Positions 1-7,644 of a stretch of DNA of 64,000 nucleotides are shown here, in pieces (position 1 is the first letter of the stretch; every line of letters begins with the position of its first letter). This DNA is from Desulforamulus reducens MI-1 (lineage in GTDB: Bacteria > Bacillota > Desulfotomaculia > Desulfotomaculales > Desulfotomaculaceae): NCBI RefSeq assembly GCF_000016165.1, contig NC_009253.1:3483484-3547483 (forward strand), in the 5' to 3' direction. Both the position numbers and the translations under genes were made by a program. Below the pieces are notes generated by a model, which worked only from the letters and a program-made list of their open reading frames with translations, had not been told where the DNA came from and ran no database searches.

Positions 1-479
1 GTCAGGGGGAGCAAAGATATCTGTGTGAATTGATCCTTCTTTATTATTGCCTGATCCTTGATGAGAAAAATCTCATTTTTCTCATCAACAATGCAGCAAG
101 GGACCCCTTCCTGTAAGGCCTTGGCCAATAAGTGAATATTGGCCAGACTGTGGTCAAAGCGGTCTCCCAAAACACCCAGCAGGATAATTTCCCCAGGTTT
201 GCGTTGTAACGCCCAGTTAAAGGCCATTTCCGTATCGGTCTCATCCTTCTGAACCGGATCACAGGATAAATATTCTTTGCTTTCTTCCTTTATCCTAGCC
301 AATTGGCTGTGGGTTACCGAATCAAAATCCCCTATGGCCATATCCGGGGATATACCGTTCTCGATGAGAAAATAGGCCCCCCGATCAACACCTAAAAGAA
401 AATCTCCCGGCGCTATTTTCTTTAAAGCCCAGGACCCCAGGTTACCCCCGGAAAATATTAACGTTCTGTTTTGTGTCAT
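1..479 (-). CDS. thiN: Thiamine pyrophosphokinase, 3' end beyond window
   Basis: This gene transfers pyrophosphate from ATP to thiamine, making TPP. About 159 codons are visible from ATG at 479 and the frame is open to the window edge, so the C-terminal part is missing. Motifs of the family are present: GDFDSV near residue 50, QKDETDTEMA near 77, and GDRFDHSLANIHLL near 105. It is the last visible gene of the riboswitch-led thiamine operon, and its start lies 38 bases inside the end of the upstream ABC ATPase gene, which suggests coupled translation. Family assignment is firm; the lost C-terminus cannot be judged. Confidence 0.9.
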   Translation of the reverse strand, partial: MTQNRTLIFSGGNLGSWALKKIAPGDFLLGVDRGAYFLIENGISPDMAIGDFDSVTHSQLARIKEESKEYLSCDPVQKDETDTEMAFNWALQRKPGEIILLGVLGDRFDHSLANIHLLAKALQEGVPCCIVDEKNEIFLIKDQAIIKKDQFTQISLLPL

Positions 480-1269
480 GAAGACGGTTCTCCTCCCAGT
501 TGAAAAGCCCATTCTCCAAATATCGGTAGACCTTTTCTTTTATTCGAGCAAAGGCACTGTTTGTTGTTATGCGCGGATTACGGGGTCTGGGTAACTGCAC
601 CATTATTTCTGCCTGTAACCTGCCCGGCCTAGGTGAAAGTAGGTAAATGCGGTCCGAAAGAAGAATGGCTTCATCTATATCATGGGTAACAAACAACACT
701 GAAGGCTTAAATTGCTCCCAAATATCCAAAAGCCATTGCTGCATTTGAATTTTTGTTAGGGCATCTAATTTACCAAAGGGCTCGTCCAGCAGCAGCAGGT
801 CCCTTTTGCATAGATACGTCCTTAATAAAGCCGCCCGCTGCCTCATACCGCCCGAAAGCATATCCGGGTAACTGTGGGCGAACTTCTCTAAGCCAAAAAC
901 CGGTAGTAAGTCCAAGGCTTCTTTGCGAGCCTCTGCGATACCGATCCTTTGTAATTGTAAGGGAATTATCACGTTATCAAGGACCGTTCTCCAGGGAAAC
1001 AGCAAATCACTCTGGGGCATATAGCTGACATAACCCCGTTTCCCAACAATGGACTGCTTTCCCAACAATATATCTCCCTCATCGGGGTTAGACAAGCCTG
1101 CCACCATATCCAACAAGGTACTTTTTCCGCAACCACTCGGGCCAAGGATGCTGACAAATTCTCCAGCCGCCACCGCCAGAGAAACACGGTCCAAGGCCAT
1201 GACAACCGGCTGATTATTTTGATGAAAACTTTTACTGACGGCCTTAACAAAAAGCCCGTGGTCCAGCAT
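442..1269 (-). CDS. ABC transporter ATPase, thiamine precursor uptake (ThiZ-like)
   Basis: Cytoplasmic ATPase of a nitrate/taurine/pyrimidine-type importer. Visible motifs are Walker A GPSGCGKST, signature LSGGMRQR, Walker B LLLLDEPFGKLD and the H-loop VTHD. I chose ATG at 1269, which has AGGTGGG four bases upstream, over the ATG three codons earlier. It lies between the binding protein and thiN in a TPP-riboswitch operon, so the substrate is most likely a thiamine pyrimidine (HMP or formylaminopyrimidine), as for ThiXYZ of other Firmicutes. The substrate is inferred from context; the ATPase family is certain. Confidence 0.9.
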   Translation of the reverse strand: MLDHGLFVKAVSKSFHQNNQPVVMALDRVSLAVAAGEFVSILGPSGCGKSTLLDMVAGLSNPDEGDILLGKQSIVGKRGYVSYMPQSDLLFPWRTVLDNVIIPLQLQRIGIAEARKEALDLLPVFGLEKFAHSYPDMLSGGMRQRAALLRTYLCKRDLLLLDEPFGKLDALTKIQMQQWLLDIWEQFKPSVLFVTHDIDEAILLSDRIYLLSPRPGRLQAEIMVQLPRPRNPRITTNSAFARIKEKVYRYLENGLFNWEENRLHDTKQNVNIFRG

Positions 1270-1289
1270 TTTACCCACCTACTTTAACT

Positions 1290-2300
1290 TTACTGGGGAA
1301 GGAATTCATTGGTAAAGGCCTCTTTCGGGTTTATATTTTTCTCAATCAAACCCCGTTGAAACATCCAATCGGCATAACGGGCCCAAACTTCTTCCTTCTG
1401 TTCCCCCCATCGTGGGGCATCTTCCTGATATTTTTGGCTTACCCACCCCTGACTGGCTTTTACCAGATCGGCATTCAATTCAGGTGCATTCTCTAATAGT
1501 ATTTCTGCGGCTCCAGTAGGATTTTCAATACTCCACTGGTAGCCTTTGGCTGTGGCAGCCATAAATTTTTTAACCAGTTCCTTTTGTTCGGAAATGTGTT
1601 GTTCATTTGTTGCAATAACCGGGGTATAGTAGTCCAGGGCCGGGTCTAAATCCTTCAGCATAATTAGATTTAGGTCCATACCCCTCCTTTGGGCTTCCAC
1701 ACCATCCCAGCCATAATAGATCCATTCAAAATCAGCATCCCGCCCAATGGAGTTGAAAAAATCCGTGGCACCCAGAGTTATATTTTGCACCTTTTCAGGA
1801 CTGGCACCAGCCTTTTCCATCACAGCCTTGATAACGGCTTCCTCCACCGGGGAGCCCCAACCACCATATCGCTTACCTGCAAAATCTTTGGGGGAATTGA
1901 TGTTTGCTTCCTTAAGTGAAGCAAAGGCAGAAGTATTATGCTGGATAATTGCTGCCACGGACACCAGGGGAATGCCGGTGGACCGAGCTTGGGTAACACT
2001 TTCTTGATAACTTATCCCAAAATCAGCTTTACCTGAAGCCACCAGTTGGTCTGCGGTAGTGCCTTCGCCAGGCTGTATAATTTCAACAGCCAGTCCCATT
2101 TCTTTGAAGAACCCCTTATCCTTCGCTACGTAGAGTCCGGTATGATTAGTATTGGGAAACCAATCCAGCATCACCGTGACTTTTTTTAGTTCTTTCTTTG
2201 GCTTTTGCTCCGGTGCTTCCTTTTTCTCCTGAGCACAGCCAGTGAACAACAGCAACAGGCAAGCCAGCAGACAAAAGACCTTTATTTTTATTCTTTTCAT
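1290..2300 (-). CDS. Pyrimidine-binding lipoprotein of ABC importer (ThiY-like, NMT1/THI5 family)
   Basis: Extracellular solute-binding protein. From ATG at 2300 (GAGGAGAG upstream) the product begins with a basic segment and a hydrophobic run ending in the lipobox LLLFTGC, so it should be lipid-anchored. The mature part has the NMT1/THI5-like start VMLDWFPNTNHTGLYVAKDKG, trimmed here to its core DWFPNTNHTG, and the GEGTTADQL segment typical of HMP-precursor binders. About 337 aa, normal for the family. It precedes the ATPase gene by 20 bases. Riboswitch control and thiN linkage support a thiamine pyrimidine ligand; a different aromatic ligand remains possible. Confidence 0.88.
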   Translation of the reverse strand: MKRIKIKVFCLLACLLLLFTGCAQEKKEAPEQKPKKELKKVTVMLDWFPNTNHTGLYVAKDKGFFKEMGLAVEIIQPGEGTTADQLVASGKADFGISYQESVTQARSTGIPLVSVAAIIQHNTSAFASLKEANINSPKDFAGKRYGGWGSPVEEAVIKAVMEKAGASPEKVQNITLGATDFFNSIGRDADFEWIYYGWDGVEAQRRGMDLNLIMLKDLDPALDYYTPVIATNEQHISEQKELVKKFMAATAKGYQWSIENPTGAAEILLENAPELNADLVKASQGWVSQKYQEDAPRWGEQKEEVWARYADWMFQRGLIEKNINPKEAFTNEFLPQ

Positions 2301-2316
2301 AGTAACTCTCCTCTCT

Positions 2317-3114
2317 TTAACCAAACAGGGATGTCTCCCTTTGCCGGTAATACCAAGGCATGATTAGTCGGGCTGCCCCTTCGATGATCAAAAAGATCAG
2401 CAGGCTGAGACAAGTAATAAGAATAATGGCTGCAAAGACTCGATCGGTTAAATAGGATTGGGAGGAGCGTGTCATGAAAATCCCCAACCCCTTGCTAGCT
2501 CCTAACCATTCACCGATGACAGCCCCCATGACACTATAGGTTCCGGCAATACGCAGCCCGGAAAAAAAGAACGGCAGCGCTGCAGGAAGCTTCACCATGG
2601 TAAAAATCCTTCCAGGGCCTGCTCCCATGGCGGACATAAGCCGAATCATTTCCCTATCCACCAATCGGTAACCATCGGCTAAGTTGATGGTAATGGGAAA
2701 AAAACAGACCAGTGCCACCACCAGAATTTTGGGAAGCAAACCATATCCAAACCATATAATCAGTAACGGTGCCACTGCTATTATCGGAATGGTCTGGGAA
2801 ATAATAAGCAAGGGGTAGATGGCCTTTCTCAGGGTCTCTGACCAGTCAATGACTGTGGCCAAGGCTATCCCAACAATAATAGCCAGGGAAAAGCCCAGAA
2901 AGGTCTCATAAATGGTTTGAACACCATGTTGCCAAAGAAGTTCCCTGACTTGCCACAGGGAAGTGACAATTTGACTTGGCCCCGGCAGTATCCAAGCTTC
3001 CACCTTGCTTACTTTAACCCCCAACTCCCACAGGACCAGCAACATAAAAAGGGTAAGCCCCGGCAGAAAGATGGTTGCAAAGTCCCTTCTAGCGGTACTT
3101 GGCGATCTTTTCAT
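2317..3114 (-). CDS. ABC transporter permease, thiamine precursor uptake (ThiX-like)
   Basis: Inner membrane permease of about 265 aa with roughly six hydrophobic segments and the binding-protein-dependent transport signature around residues 155-185 (SAMGAGPGRIFTMVKLPAALP). ATG at 3114 is preferred; AAGGAG sits upstream inside the preceding gene, which this gene overlaps by 26 bases. It also overlaps the region before the binding-protein start. It is part of the TPP-riboswitch operon, so thiamine pyrimidine uptake is the likely role. Related SsuC/TauC permeases look similar, so the assignment rests on operon context. Confidence 0.88.
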   Translation of the reverse strand: MKRSPSTARRDFATIFLPGLTLFMLLVLWELGVKVSKVEAWILPGPSQIVTSLWQVRELLWQHGVQTIYETFLGFSLAIIVGIALATVIDWSETLRKAIYPLLIISQTIPIIAVAPLLIIWFGYGLLPKILVVALVCFFPITINLADGYRLVDREMIRLMSAMGAGPGRIFTMVKLPAALPFFFSGLRIAGTYSVMGAVIGEWLGASKGLGIFMTRSSQSYLTDRVFAAIILITCLSLLIFLIIEGAARLIMPWYYRQRETSLFG

Positions 3115-3376
3115 CAAGGGTAACTCCTTCAGGACGATAGTGGATCTTTATGTAGGTCATCACTTCTGAAGCCCCGGCTGTGATGCAGGCCTCTTGGGCC
3201 CTTTTAACAATATCAATCAGTACGTCCAGTTCTCCTTCCATCACGGTTTCCATAGGGCCGACTTCGTACTTGACTCCGGATTTCTGCACTACCTCAATGG
3301 CTTTGTCCACAATTTGGTAACTATTATCCCCTTTGGTTTTGGGTAAAACTTGAAATCCTACATTAACAATAGACAT
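3089..3376 (-). CDS. MTH1187-family thiamine-binding protein
   Basis: A 95-aa soluble protein of the MTH1187/YqgV (DUF77) family, which folds like a ferredoxin and in some members binds thiamine. The sequence shows the family pattern: GFQVLP near the start, VGPMETVMEGE in the middle and IKIHYRPEGVTLDEK near the end. It is the first gene after the TPP riboswitch, with AGGAGGGG eight bases before ATG at 3376. Its place next to a thiamine precursor importer supports a role in binding thiamine or a precursor in the cytoplasm; the exact function is not established. Confidence 0.87.
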   Translation of the reverse strand: MSIVNVGFQVLPKTKGDNSYQIVDKAIEVVQKSGVKYEVGPMETVMEGELDVLIDIVKRAQEACITAGASEVMTYIKIHYRPEGVTLDEKIAKYR

Positions 3377-3422
3377 GAATTTCCCCTCCTTCGATGATTA
3401 GTATGCCTTTATTATTTAAAAT

Positions 3423-3455
3423 AAAAAATGAAAGCTACCCCCGAAGGATAGCTTT
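3423..3455 (-). terminator. Intrinsic terminator, TPP riboswitch expression platform
   Basis: On the minus strand a stem AAAGCTA...TAGCTTT with extra C/G pairs is followed by CATTTTTTAT. It lies between the riboswitch aptamer and the first gene start, so it most likely works as the ligand-controlled terminator. Confidence 0.8.
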
Positions 3456-3473
3456 GCTACACAAGTTAGAAGA

Positions 3474-3562
3474 TTCTTTCCCTCCGCTGGCATTACCCAG
3501 ATCAGGTTTACGGGTCGGTACCCCTAGGGCCCCCTCTCAGCCAGCTTTCCCAGCTCCCCGGC
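3474..3562 (-). promoter_or_regulatory. TPP (THI-box) riboswitch
   Basis: The minus strand carries the THI-box core: GCTGAGAG (near 3532-3541), then AACCTGATCTGGGTAAT, then GCCAGCGGAGGGAA. This is the TPP-sensing pyrimidine and pyrophosphate helix pattern. The downstream hairpin with a T run gives a transcription-termination switch for the thiamine transport operon. Confidence 0.95.
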
Positions 3563-3736
3563 CAATATTTAATTCTAGTTGTAACTATACCAGCAAGTCC
3601 TTGCTTTGTAAATGTGTCTGTTTTTCCAGAGAATCCTCCTTGCTGTTTATAAACTTTTTCTGTATTAACGTTATCACTACTCACTCCGATCTCCATCCAG
3701 ACAACACTAGGCAGACCGCCGGCGCCAAGCCAGCGT

Positions 3737-3776
3737 GTTGAAATACCTTTGTATTTGTGATTTCCTGCTTTGCCCA
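3737..3776. repeat. Short dispersed repeat, copy 1
   Basis: One of three related stretches in the window (others at 7601-7644 and 19866-19909) sharing GTATTTGTGATTTCC and the flanking GTTGAAATACCTTT. The 3563-3785 gap that holds it otherwise shows no convincing gene; an open frame on the minus strand runs through the riboswitch and is not credible. Confidence 0.4.
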
Positions 3777-3785
3777 CAACCAGAA

Positions 3786-3808
3786 AAGTCCGGGCTGCGC
3801 CCGGACTT
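3786..3808 (-). terminator. Intrinsic terminator of the glycine betaine operon
   Basis: Perfect 10-bp stem AAGTCCGGGC / GCCCGGACTT with a 3-base loop, followed on the minus strand by TTTTCTG. It lies just after the stop of the binding-protein gene. Confidence 0.85.
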
Positions 3809-3813
3809 CTGAA

Positions 3814-4704
3814 TTATTTATTTAAATCCTCAATAGAGTTAATATCCATGTAAGCAGGAACAACCAGTCCAATTCTGGTACCTTCCAGGTTTGGACCAAG
3901 ATCCTCAAACTTACCTTCAAATTCTTTATAGTAATCAGCATGGGTTGTGGGCAGCCAGGCCGCAACAATTGCATCCGCATCGCCGGATGCTAGTCCAGCC
4001 CACATAGGACCTGCTTCCACTTGACTTAGTTCTACTTCATAACCCAGTTTTTCCAGGGCAATTGCCACAACATTGGTGCTGGCAATCTCCGAATCCCAGG
4101 CAACATAGGCTAGGGTAATCTTATCCCCCTGTACAGTACTAATTCCTTCCAACCATTTATTCACTGTTTCTTCATTGTTTTTAATCCAATCCTTCGCAGC
4201 CGCTGCTGGTTCTTTTCCTTCCTGCATAGCCACCATCACAGACTCCATATCTGCGGGTTGCCAATTAAAGTTGTCCAGTAACTTATAGGCACTGGGATGA
4301 TCCCCTTTTAAACCCTTCCGTACAATGGTATGAATAAATTCAGCATCCCCATAGACTTTTTTGGGATCTTCTAAGTACTTGAGGTCATATTTTGCAAACT
4401 TCCAGTGGGGTGTCCAACCAGTTACAATAATGGGTTCTTTGTTCTCATAGGCCTTGGCTAAGGCTGCTGTCATGGCAGCACTGGAACCCTCCACCACTTC
4501 CCAGTCCTTCAATTCATACTCCTGTATAGCCTTGTCAGTTGCTTTCATTAAGCCAGCACCCGGATCAATCCCAATAATCTTATGTTTAACCTGATCCCCC
4601 ACGGTTCCCGACTGCTTGGACTCTGTCCCTCCGCCACCACAGCCCACTGCCAGTAGTGAGATCAACAGTCCAACCACCAGTAAATACCATCTTGTCCTTT
4701 TCAA
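3814..4704 (-). CDS. opuAC: Glycine betaine-binding lipoprotein of ABC importer
   Basis: Substrate-binding protein of about 296 aa for betaine-type compatible solutes. The start shows a signal segment with lipobox LLAVGCGGG. The mature domain has IGIDPGAGLM, GWTPHWKFAKYDLKYLED (an aromatic substrate box) and a C-terminal AWLPTTHADYY, all typical of OpuAC/ProX-II proteins. It follows the permease gene by 12 bases and is the last gene of the operon. Betaine is the likely ligand, but proline betaine, choline or carnitine cannot be excluded. Confidence 0.92.
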   Translation of the reverse strand: MKRTRWYLLVVGLLISLLAVGCGGGGTESKQSGTVGDQVKHKIIGIDPGAGLMKATDKAIQEYELKDWEVVEGSSAAMTAALAKAYENKEPIIVTGWTPHWKFAKYDLKYLEDPKKVYGDAEFIHTIVRKGLKGDHPSAYKLLDNFNWQPADMESVMVAMQEGKEPAAAAKDWIKNNEETVNKWLEGISTVQGDKITLAYVAWDSEIASTNVVAIALEKLGYEVELSQVEAGPMWAGLASGDADAIVAAWLPTTHADYYKEFEGKFEDLGPNLEGTRIGLVVPAYMDINSIEDLNK

Positions 4705-4716
4705 ACACTTTACCCC

Positions 4717-5553
4717 CTATACATGTTTTCTGCCAATATTCTGAGTCATTCTGTCCAATATAATGGCCAGAACAACAATGGCCAGCCCCGCTTCGAAACC
4801 TACTCCAATCTTAATTTGTGTTACTGCGCGGTAGACATCTGCCCCCAGTCCCTTGGCACCAATCATTGAAGCAATAACCACCATTGACAGTGCCAACATA
4901 ATACACTGGTTAATTCCTGCCATAATCGTTTGCTTAGCTAGGGGAAGCTGTACCTTTAAAAGTTTTTGTGTGGGAGTAGAGCCAAAGGCATCCGCCGCCT
5001 CTATCAATTCTGCCGGTACTTGTCGAATACCCAGATTTGTTAGGCGAATGGTCGGTGGCATGGCAAAGATCACCGATGCAATAACACCTGGTACCTTCCC
5101 CAAGCCAAAGAAAAAAATGGCCGGGATCAGGTACACAAAGGCAGGCATTGTTTGCATAAAATCCAGTAAAGGCATGACCAGATCCCTTGCCGTATCCTTT
5201 CTGGCACAGAGAATTCCCGTAGGAATCCCTACGATGATGGATATCAGCGCCGCGGTAAGCACCAGTGCCAATGTTTCCATGGTGTTTTCCCAATAGCCCA
5301 AATTACTAATTAAAAGCAATCCAGCCAAAGTAAAAAGAGCAATGGATCTTTTACTAAATTTCCAGGCCAGCAGTGTTAATATAGGGATAAAAACTCCCGC
5401 CGGGACCCCATTAAACAGAAAGGAGAAAAGATCAACCCACCCGGCAATGACCGCTGAGATAATGTCAAATAGCCCACCAAGATGTGCCCCTAAATAGTCA
5501 ACAAATTTTTCAACCCATTTATCCAAAGGAACTTTAGGAAATAAGTTTTCCAA
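4717..5553 (-). CDS. opuAB: Glycine betaine ABC transporter permease
   Basis: Membrane permease of 278 aa with an N-terminal amphipathic segment, about six to seven hydrophobic segments, and the transport signature AFGSTPTQKLLKVQLPLA near residue 190. The start is TTG at 5553, with GAAGGGG upstream; no closer ATG has a ribosome site. It is the middle gene of the betaine operon (24 bases after opuAA). It resembles OpuAB/ProW, which form the channel for betaine uptake under osmotic stress. Confidence 0.92.
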   Translation of the reverse strand: MENLFPKVPLDKWVEKFVDYLGAHLGGLFDIISAVIAGWVDLFSFLFNGVPAGVFIPILTLLAWKFSKRSIALFTLAGLLLISNLGYWENTMETLALVLTAALISIIVGIPTGILCARKDTARDLVMPLLDFMQTMPAFVYLIPAIFFFGLGKVPGVIASVIFAMPPTIRLTNLGIRQVPAELIEAADAFGSTPTQKLLKVQLPLAKQTIMAGINQCIMLALSMVVIASMIGAKGLGADVYRAVTQIKIGVGFEAGLAIVVLAIILDRMTQNIGRKHV

Positions 5554-5577
5554 CCTGTACAGCCCCTTCCTTAACCT

Positions 5578-6774
5578 CTAACAGATTTTTTCATCTTGGT
5601 TAACTTTTCCGGCAAGTCCACCCAGTACAGCTCCACGAACAATGACTCCTGATAAACGCCGTTGCTCATTTACCACTGCCAAGGGCACCGGAGAAAAGGC
5701 AATGATATCGAACAGATCATGCAACCGAGTATCCGGAGCTACAACCGGAACATCTGTTTCCATCACTTCCTCCAGGGTTAATCCCTCCTGCTTGGCCTTC
5801 GATACTGCGTCTGCCTTCACCACACCCAGTAAGGTCTTTTTGCTGTCTACGACATATAGGCTGGAAACTCCGCTATCCTTCATTAGTTGCAGTGCAACCC
5901 TTGGTCCTTTATTTAGGGTGATGGTCTCCGGTCTCTTCATCACGTGCTCTGCCGTTAATACCTTGGACATGTCCACATCTTCTACAAATTTTTCTACATA
6001 TTCATTGGCCGGGTTGGTTAGAATTTCTTCCGGCGTACCAATTTGTACAATTTTACCATCCTTCATCAGGGCAATTCTGTCCCCAATTTTCAAAGCTTCA
6101 TCCAGGTCATGGGTAATAAAGATAATGGTCTTATGCATAGTAGATTGCAATTCCAGAAGTTCGTCCTGCATGTCCTTACGGATTAAAGGATCAAGGGCAC
6201 TGAAGGCCTCATCCATCAGCAATACGTCGGGGTCATTGGCCAGGGCCCTGGCCAGCCCCACTCTTTGCTGCATACCACCACTCAACTGACCAGGATAACT
6301 GTTTTCCCAACCAGCCAATCCCACCAGAGCCAGTGACTGTACTGCCTTTTCTCTGCGTTCCTCAGGGGATACGCCCTGAACCTCCAAGCCGTATTCTACA
6401 TTTTGCTGGACAGTTCTGTGGGGGAATAGGGCAAACCGTTGAAACACCATGCTTAACTTTTTCCTGCGAACTTCCCGAAGCTGCTCCTTGCTCATGGTTG
6501 CAATGTCTTCGCCATCGATTTCGATTTTTCCACTGGTTGGTTCAATGAGACGGTTTAATAAACGTACCAGAGTGGATTTCCCACTACCGGATAACCCCAT
6601 GATGACAAATATCTCTCCTGCATAAACCTGAAAATTAGCTTGGTTTACTCCTACGGTTAATCCTGTCTCTTGTAATATTTCTTGCTTTGTTTTTCCTTTT
6701 TGTAAAAGTTCTATGGCTTTATTTGGTTTGGGACCAAAAATCTTGATCAGATTCTCGACCTTAATTTTTGTCAC
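5578..6774 (-). CDS. opuAA: Glycine betaine ABC transporter ATPase with CBS domains
   Basis: ATPase of 398 aa. The N-terminus has the OpuAA/ProV-specific region [18 protein letters not shown] before Walker [10 protein letters not shown]; then signature [15 protein letters not shown], Walker [13 protein letters not shown] and ITHDLDEA follow. A CBS pair occupies about residues 275-390 ([30 protein letters not shown]); in related transporters this senses ionic strength or c-di-AMP. First gene of the operon and divergent from the GbsR-type regulator. Very firm assignment. Confidence 0.94.
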   Translation of the reverse strand: MTKIKVENLIKIFGPKPNKAIELLQKGKTKQEILQETGLTVGVNQANFQVYAGEIFVIMGLSGSGKSTLVRLLNRLIEPTSGKIEIDGEDIATMSKEQLREVRRKKLSMVFQRFALFPHRTVQQNVEYGLEVQGVSPEERREKAVQSLALVGLAGWENSYPGQLSGGMQQRVGLARALANDPDVLLMDEAFSALDPLIRKDMQDELLELQSTMHKTIIFITHDLDEALKIGDRIALMKDGKIVQIGTPEEILTNPANEYVEKFVEDVDMSKVLTAEHVMKRPETITLNKGPRVALQLMKDSGVSSLYVVDSKKTLLGVVKADAVSKAKQEGLTLEEVMETDVPVVAPDTRLHDLFDIIAFSPVPLAVVNEQRRLSGVIVRGAVLGGLAGKVNQDEKIC

Positions 6775-6815
6775 GTTTTCACCTCAATTTTCATAATCAG
6801 TAAACTTCTAAATAT

Positions 6816-6844
6816 ATTGTATAGTCTATAAATATTTTCCACAA
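6816..6844 (-). promoter_or_regulatory. Candidate sigma-A promoter for the opuA operon
   Basis: Minus-strand TTGTGG (6839-6844) and TACAAT (6816-6821) are separated by 17 bases, about 45 bases before the opuAA start. The -35 box is imperfect. Confidence 0.55.
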
Positions 6845-6879
6845 AAACGGTATGGGATTATTACGGTTCATATACTACG

Positions 6880-6895
6880 TAAAGTTTAAACTTTA
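6880..6895. promoter_or_regulatory. 16-bp perfect palindrome, candidate GbsR-family operator
   Basis: TAAAGTTTAAACTTTA is a perfect palindrome in the AT-rich gap between the divergent opuA operon and the gbsR-like gene, about 36 bases upstream of the opuA -35 box. Its place suggests a shared operator; binding is inferred. Confidence 0.55.
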
Positions 6896-7016
6896 TATAA
6901 TTATAATTCCGTATACTCCGTTTTTCGTTTGAATATCCCTTTGTTTGTTCCTTTACTTTTTACAATAATCACAGTAAAATGTTAAAAGTAATTCTGCAGG
7001 AGGTTTTTCTCCCCTC

Positions 7017-7586
7017 ATGGATAAATTAGTTCAGCATGATGCAACTCCTTATGAGCAAATCATATATAAAGCCAGACACCGTGTCATTGATTCTTTGGCC
7101 CGCAATATTGATCTGTATGGTATTACCATGTCCATCGGGCATCTGTATGGAACCCTTCTTTTTCAAGATAAACCGATGACCCTGGACGAGATGGGTGAAG
7201 CCCTAGGAATGAGCAAAACCAGTATGAGTACCGGGGTACGGACCCTTCTGGATCTAAATATGGTGAATAAGGTCTGGATGAAAGGAACACGCAAAGATCA
7301 TTATGAAATTGAACAGGATTGGTACCAAAATTTTATTGACTATTTTTCAATAAAGTGGCGGAAGGGTATTGATGATAATATTCAATCCCTGCGCAAATCC
7401 TTGCAGGAATTAAAAACCTTACTGTCCAAGGATGATTTACCGACTCCATTACAGGAAATGGTACAGGCAGACATTGAAAAGATTAAAAATTCCCTGGAGT
7501 ATTACGATTGGTTAAATCGCCTTATTGATACCTTTGAATCCCATGAAATATTCAAATATGTACCTAAGAAGGAAGGAGCCGAGTAA
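7017..7586 (+). CDS. GbsR/MarR-type transcriptional regulator
   Basis: DNA-binding regulator of 189 aa. A winged helix lies at about residues 30-100 (MTLDEMGEALGMSKTSMSTG, one residue trimmed from a longer helix-turn-helix) and a helical C-terminal dimer domain follows. This matches the GbsR/OpcR family, which in Bacillus senses choline and represses betaine uptake or synthesis genes. AGGAGG lies upstream of ATG 7017. It is divergent from opuA, so control of that operon is a natural inference. The stop codon sits in the loop of its own terminator hairpin. Confidence 0.85.
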   Translation: MDKLVQHDATPYEQIIYKARHRVIDSLARNIDLYGITMSIGHLYGTLLFQDKPMTLDEMGEALGMSKTSMSTGVRTLLDLNMVNKVWMKGTRKDHYEIEQDWYQNFIDYFSIKWRKGIDDNIQSLRKSLQELKTLLSKDDLPTPLQEMVQADIEKIKNSLEYYDWLNRLIDTFESHEIFKYVPKKEGAE

Positions 7587-7597
7587 TCGGCTCCTTC
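7572..7597 (+). terminator. Terminator hairpin containing the gbsR-like stop codon
   Basis: Perfect 11-bp stem GAAGGAGCCGA / TCGGCTCCTTC, loop GTAA, then GGTTTATTG. The stop TAA lies in the loop. The T tract is weak. Confidence 0.7.
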
Positions 7598-7600
7598 GGT

Positions 7601-7644
7601 TTATTGATACACTTGTATTTGGGATTTTCCTTATCTCCGCTCAC
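7601..7644. repeat. Short dispersed repeat, copy 2
   Basis: ACTTGTATTTGGGATTTTCC followed by TTATCTCCGCTCAC, close to the copy at 19866-19909 and more distantly to 3737-3776. It ends at the stop codon of the TRAP permease gene. Confidence 0.4.

Noticed and set aside
753-1250. Overlapping frames inside the ThiZ-like ATPase gene
   Set aside because: They are shadows of the real gene in other frames, with no family motifs or ribosome sites.
3508-3777. 89-codon minus-strand open frame
   Set aside because: It runs through the TPP riboswitch and a short repeat, has no ribosome site, and its composition is not protein-like.
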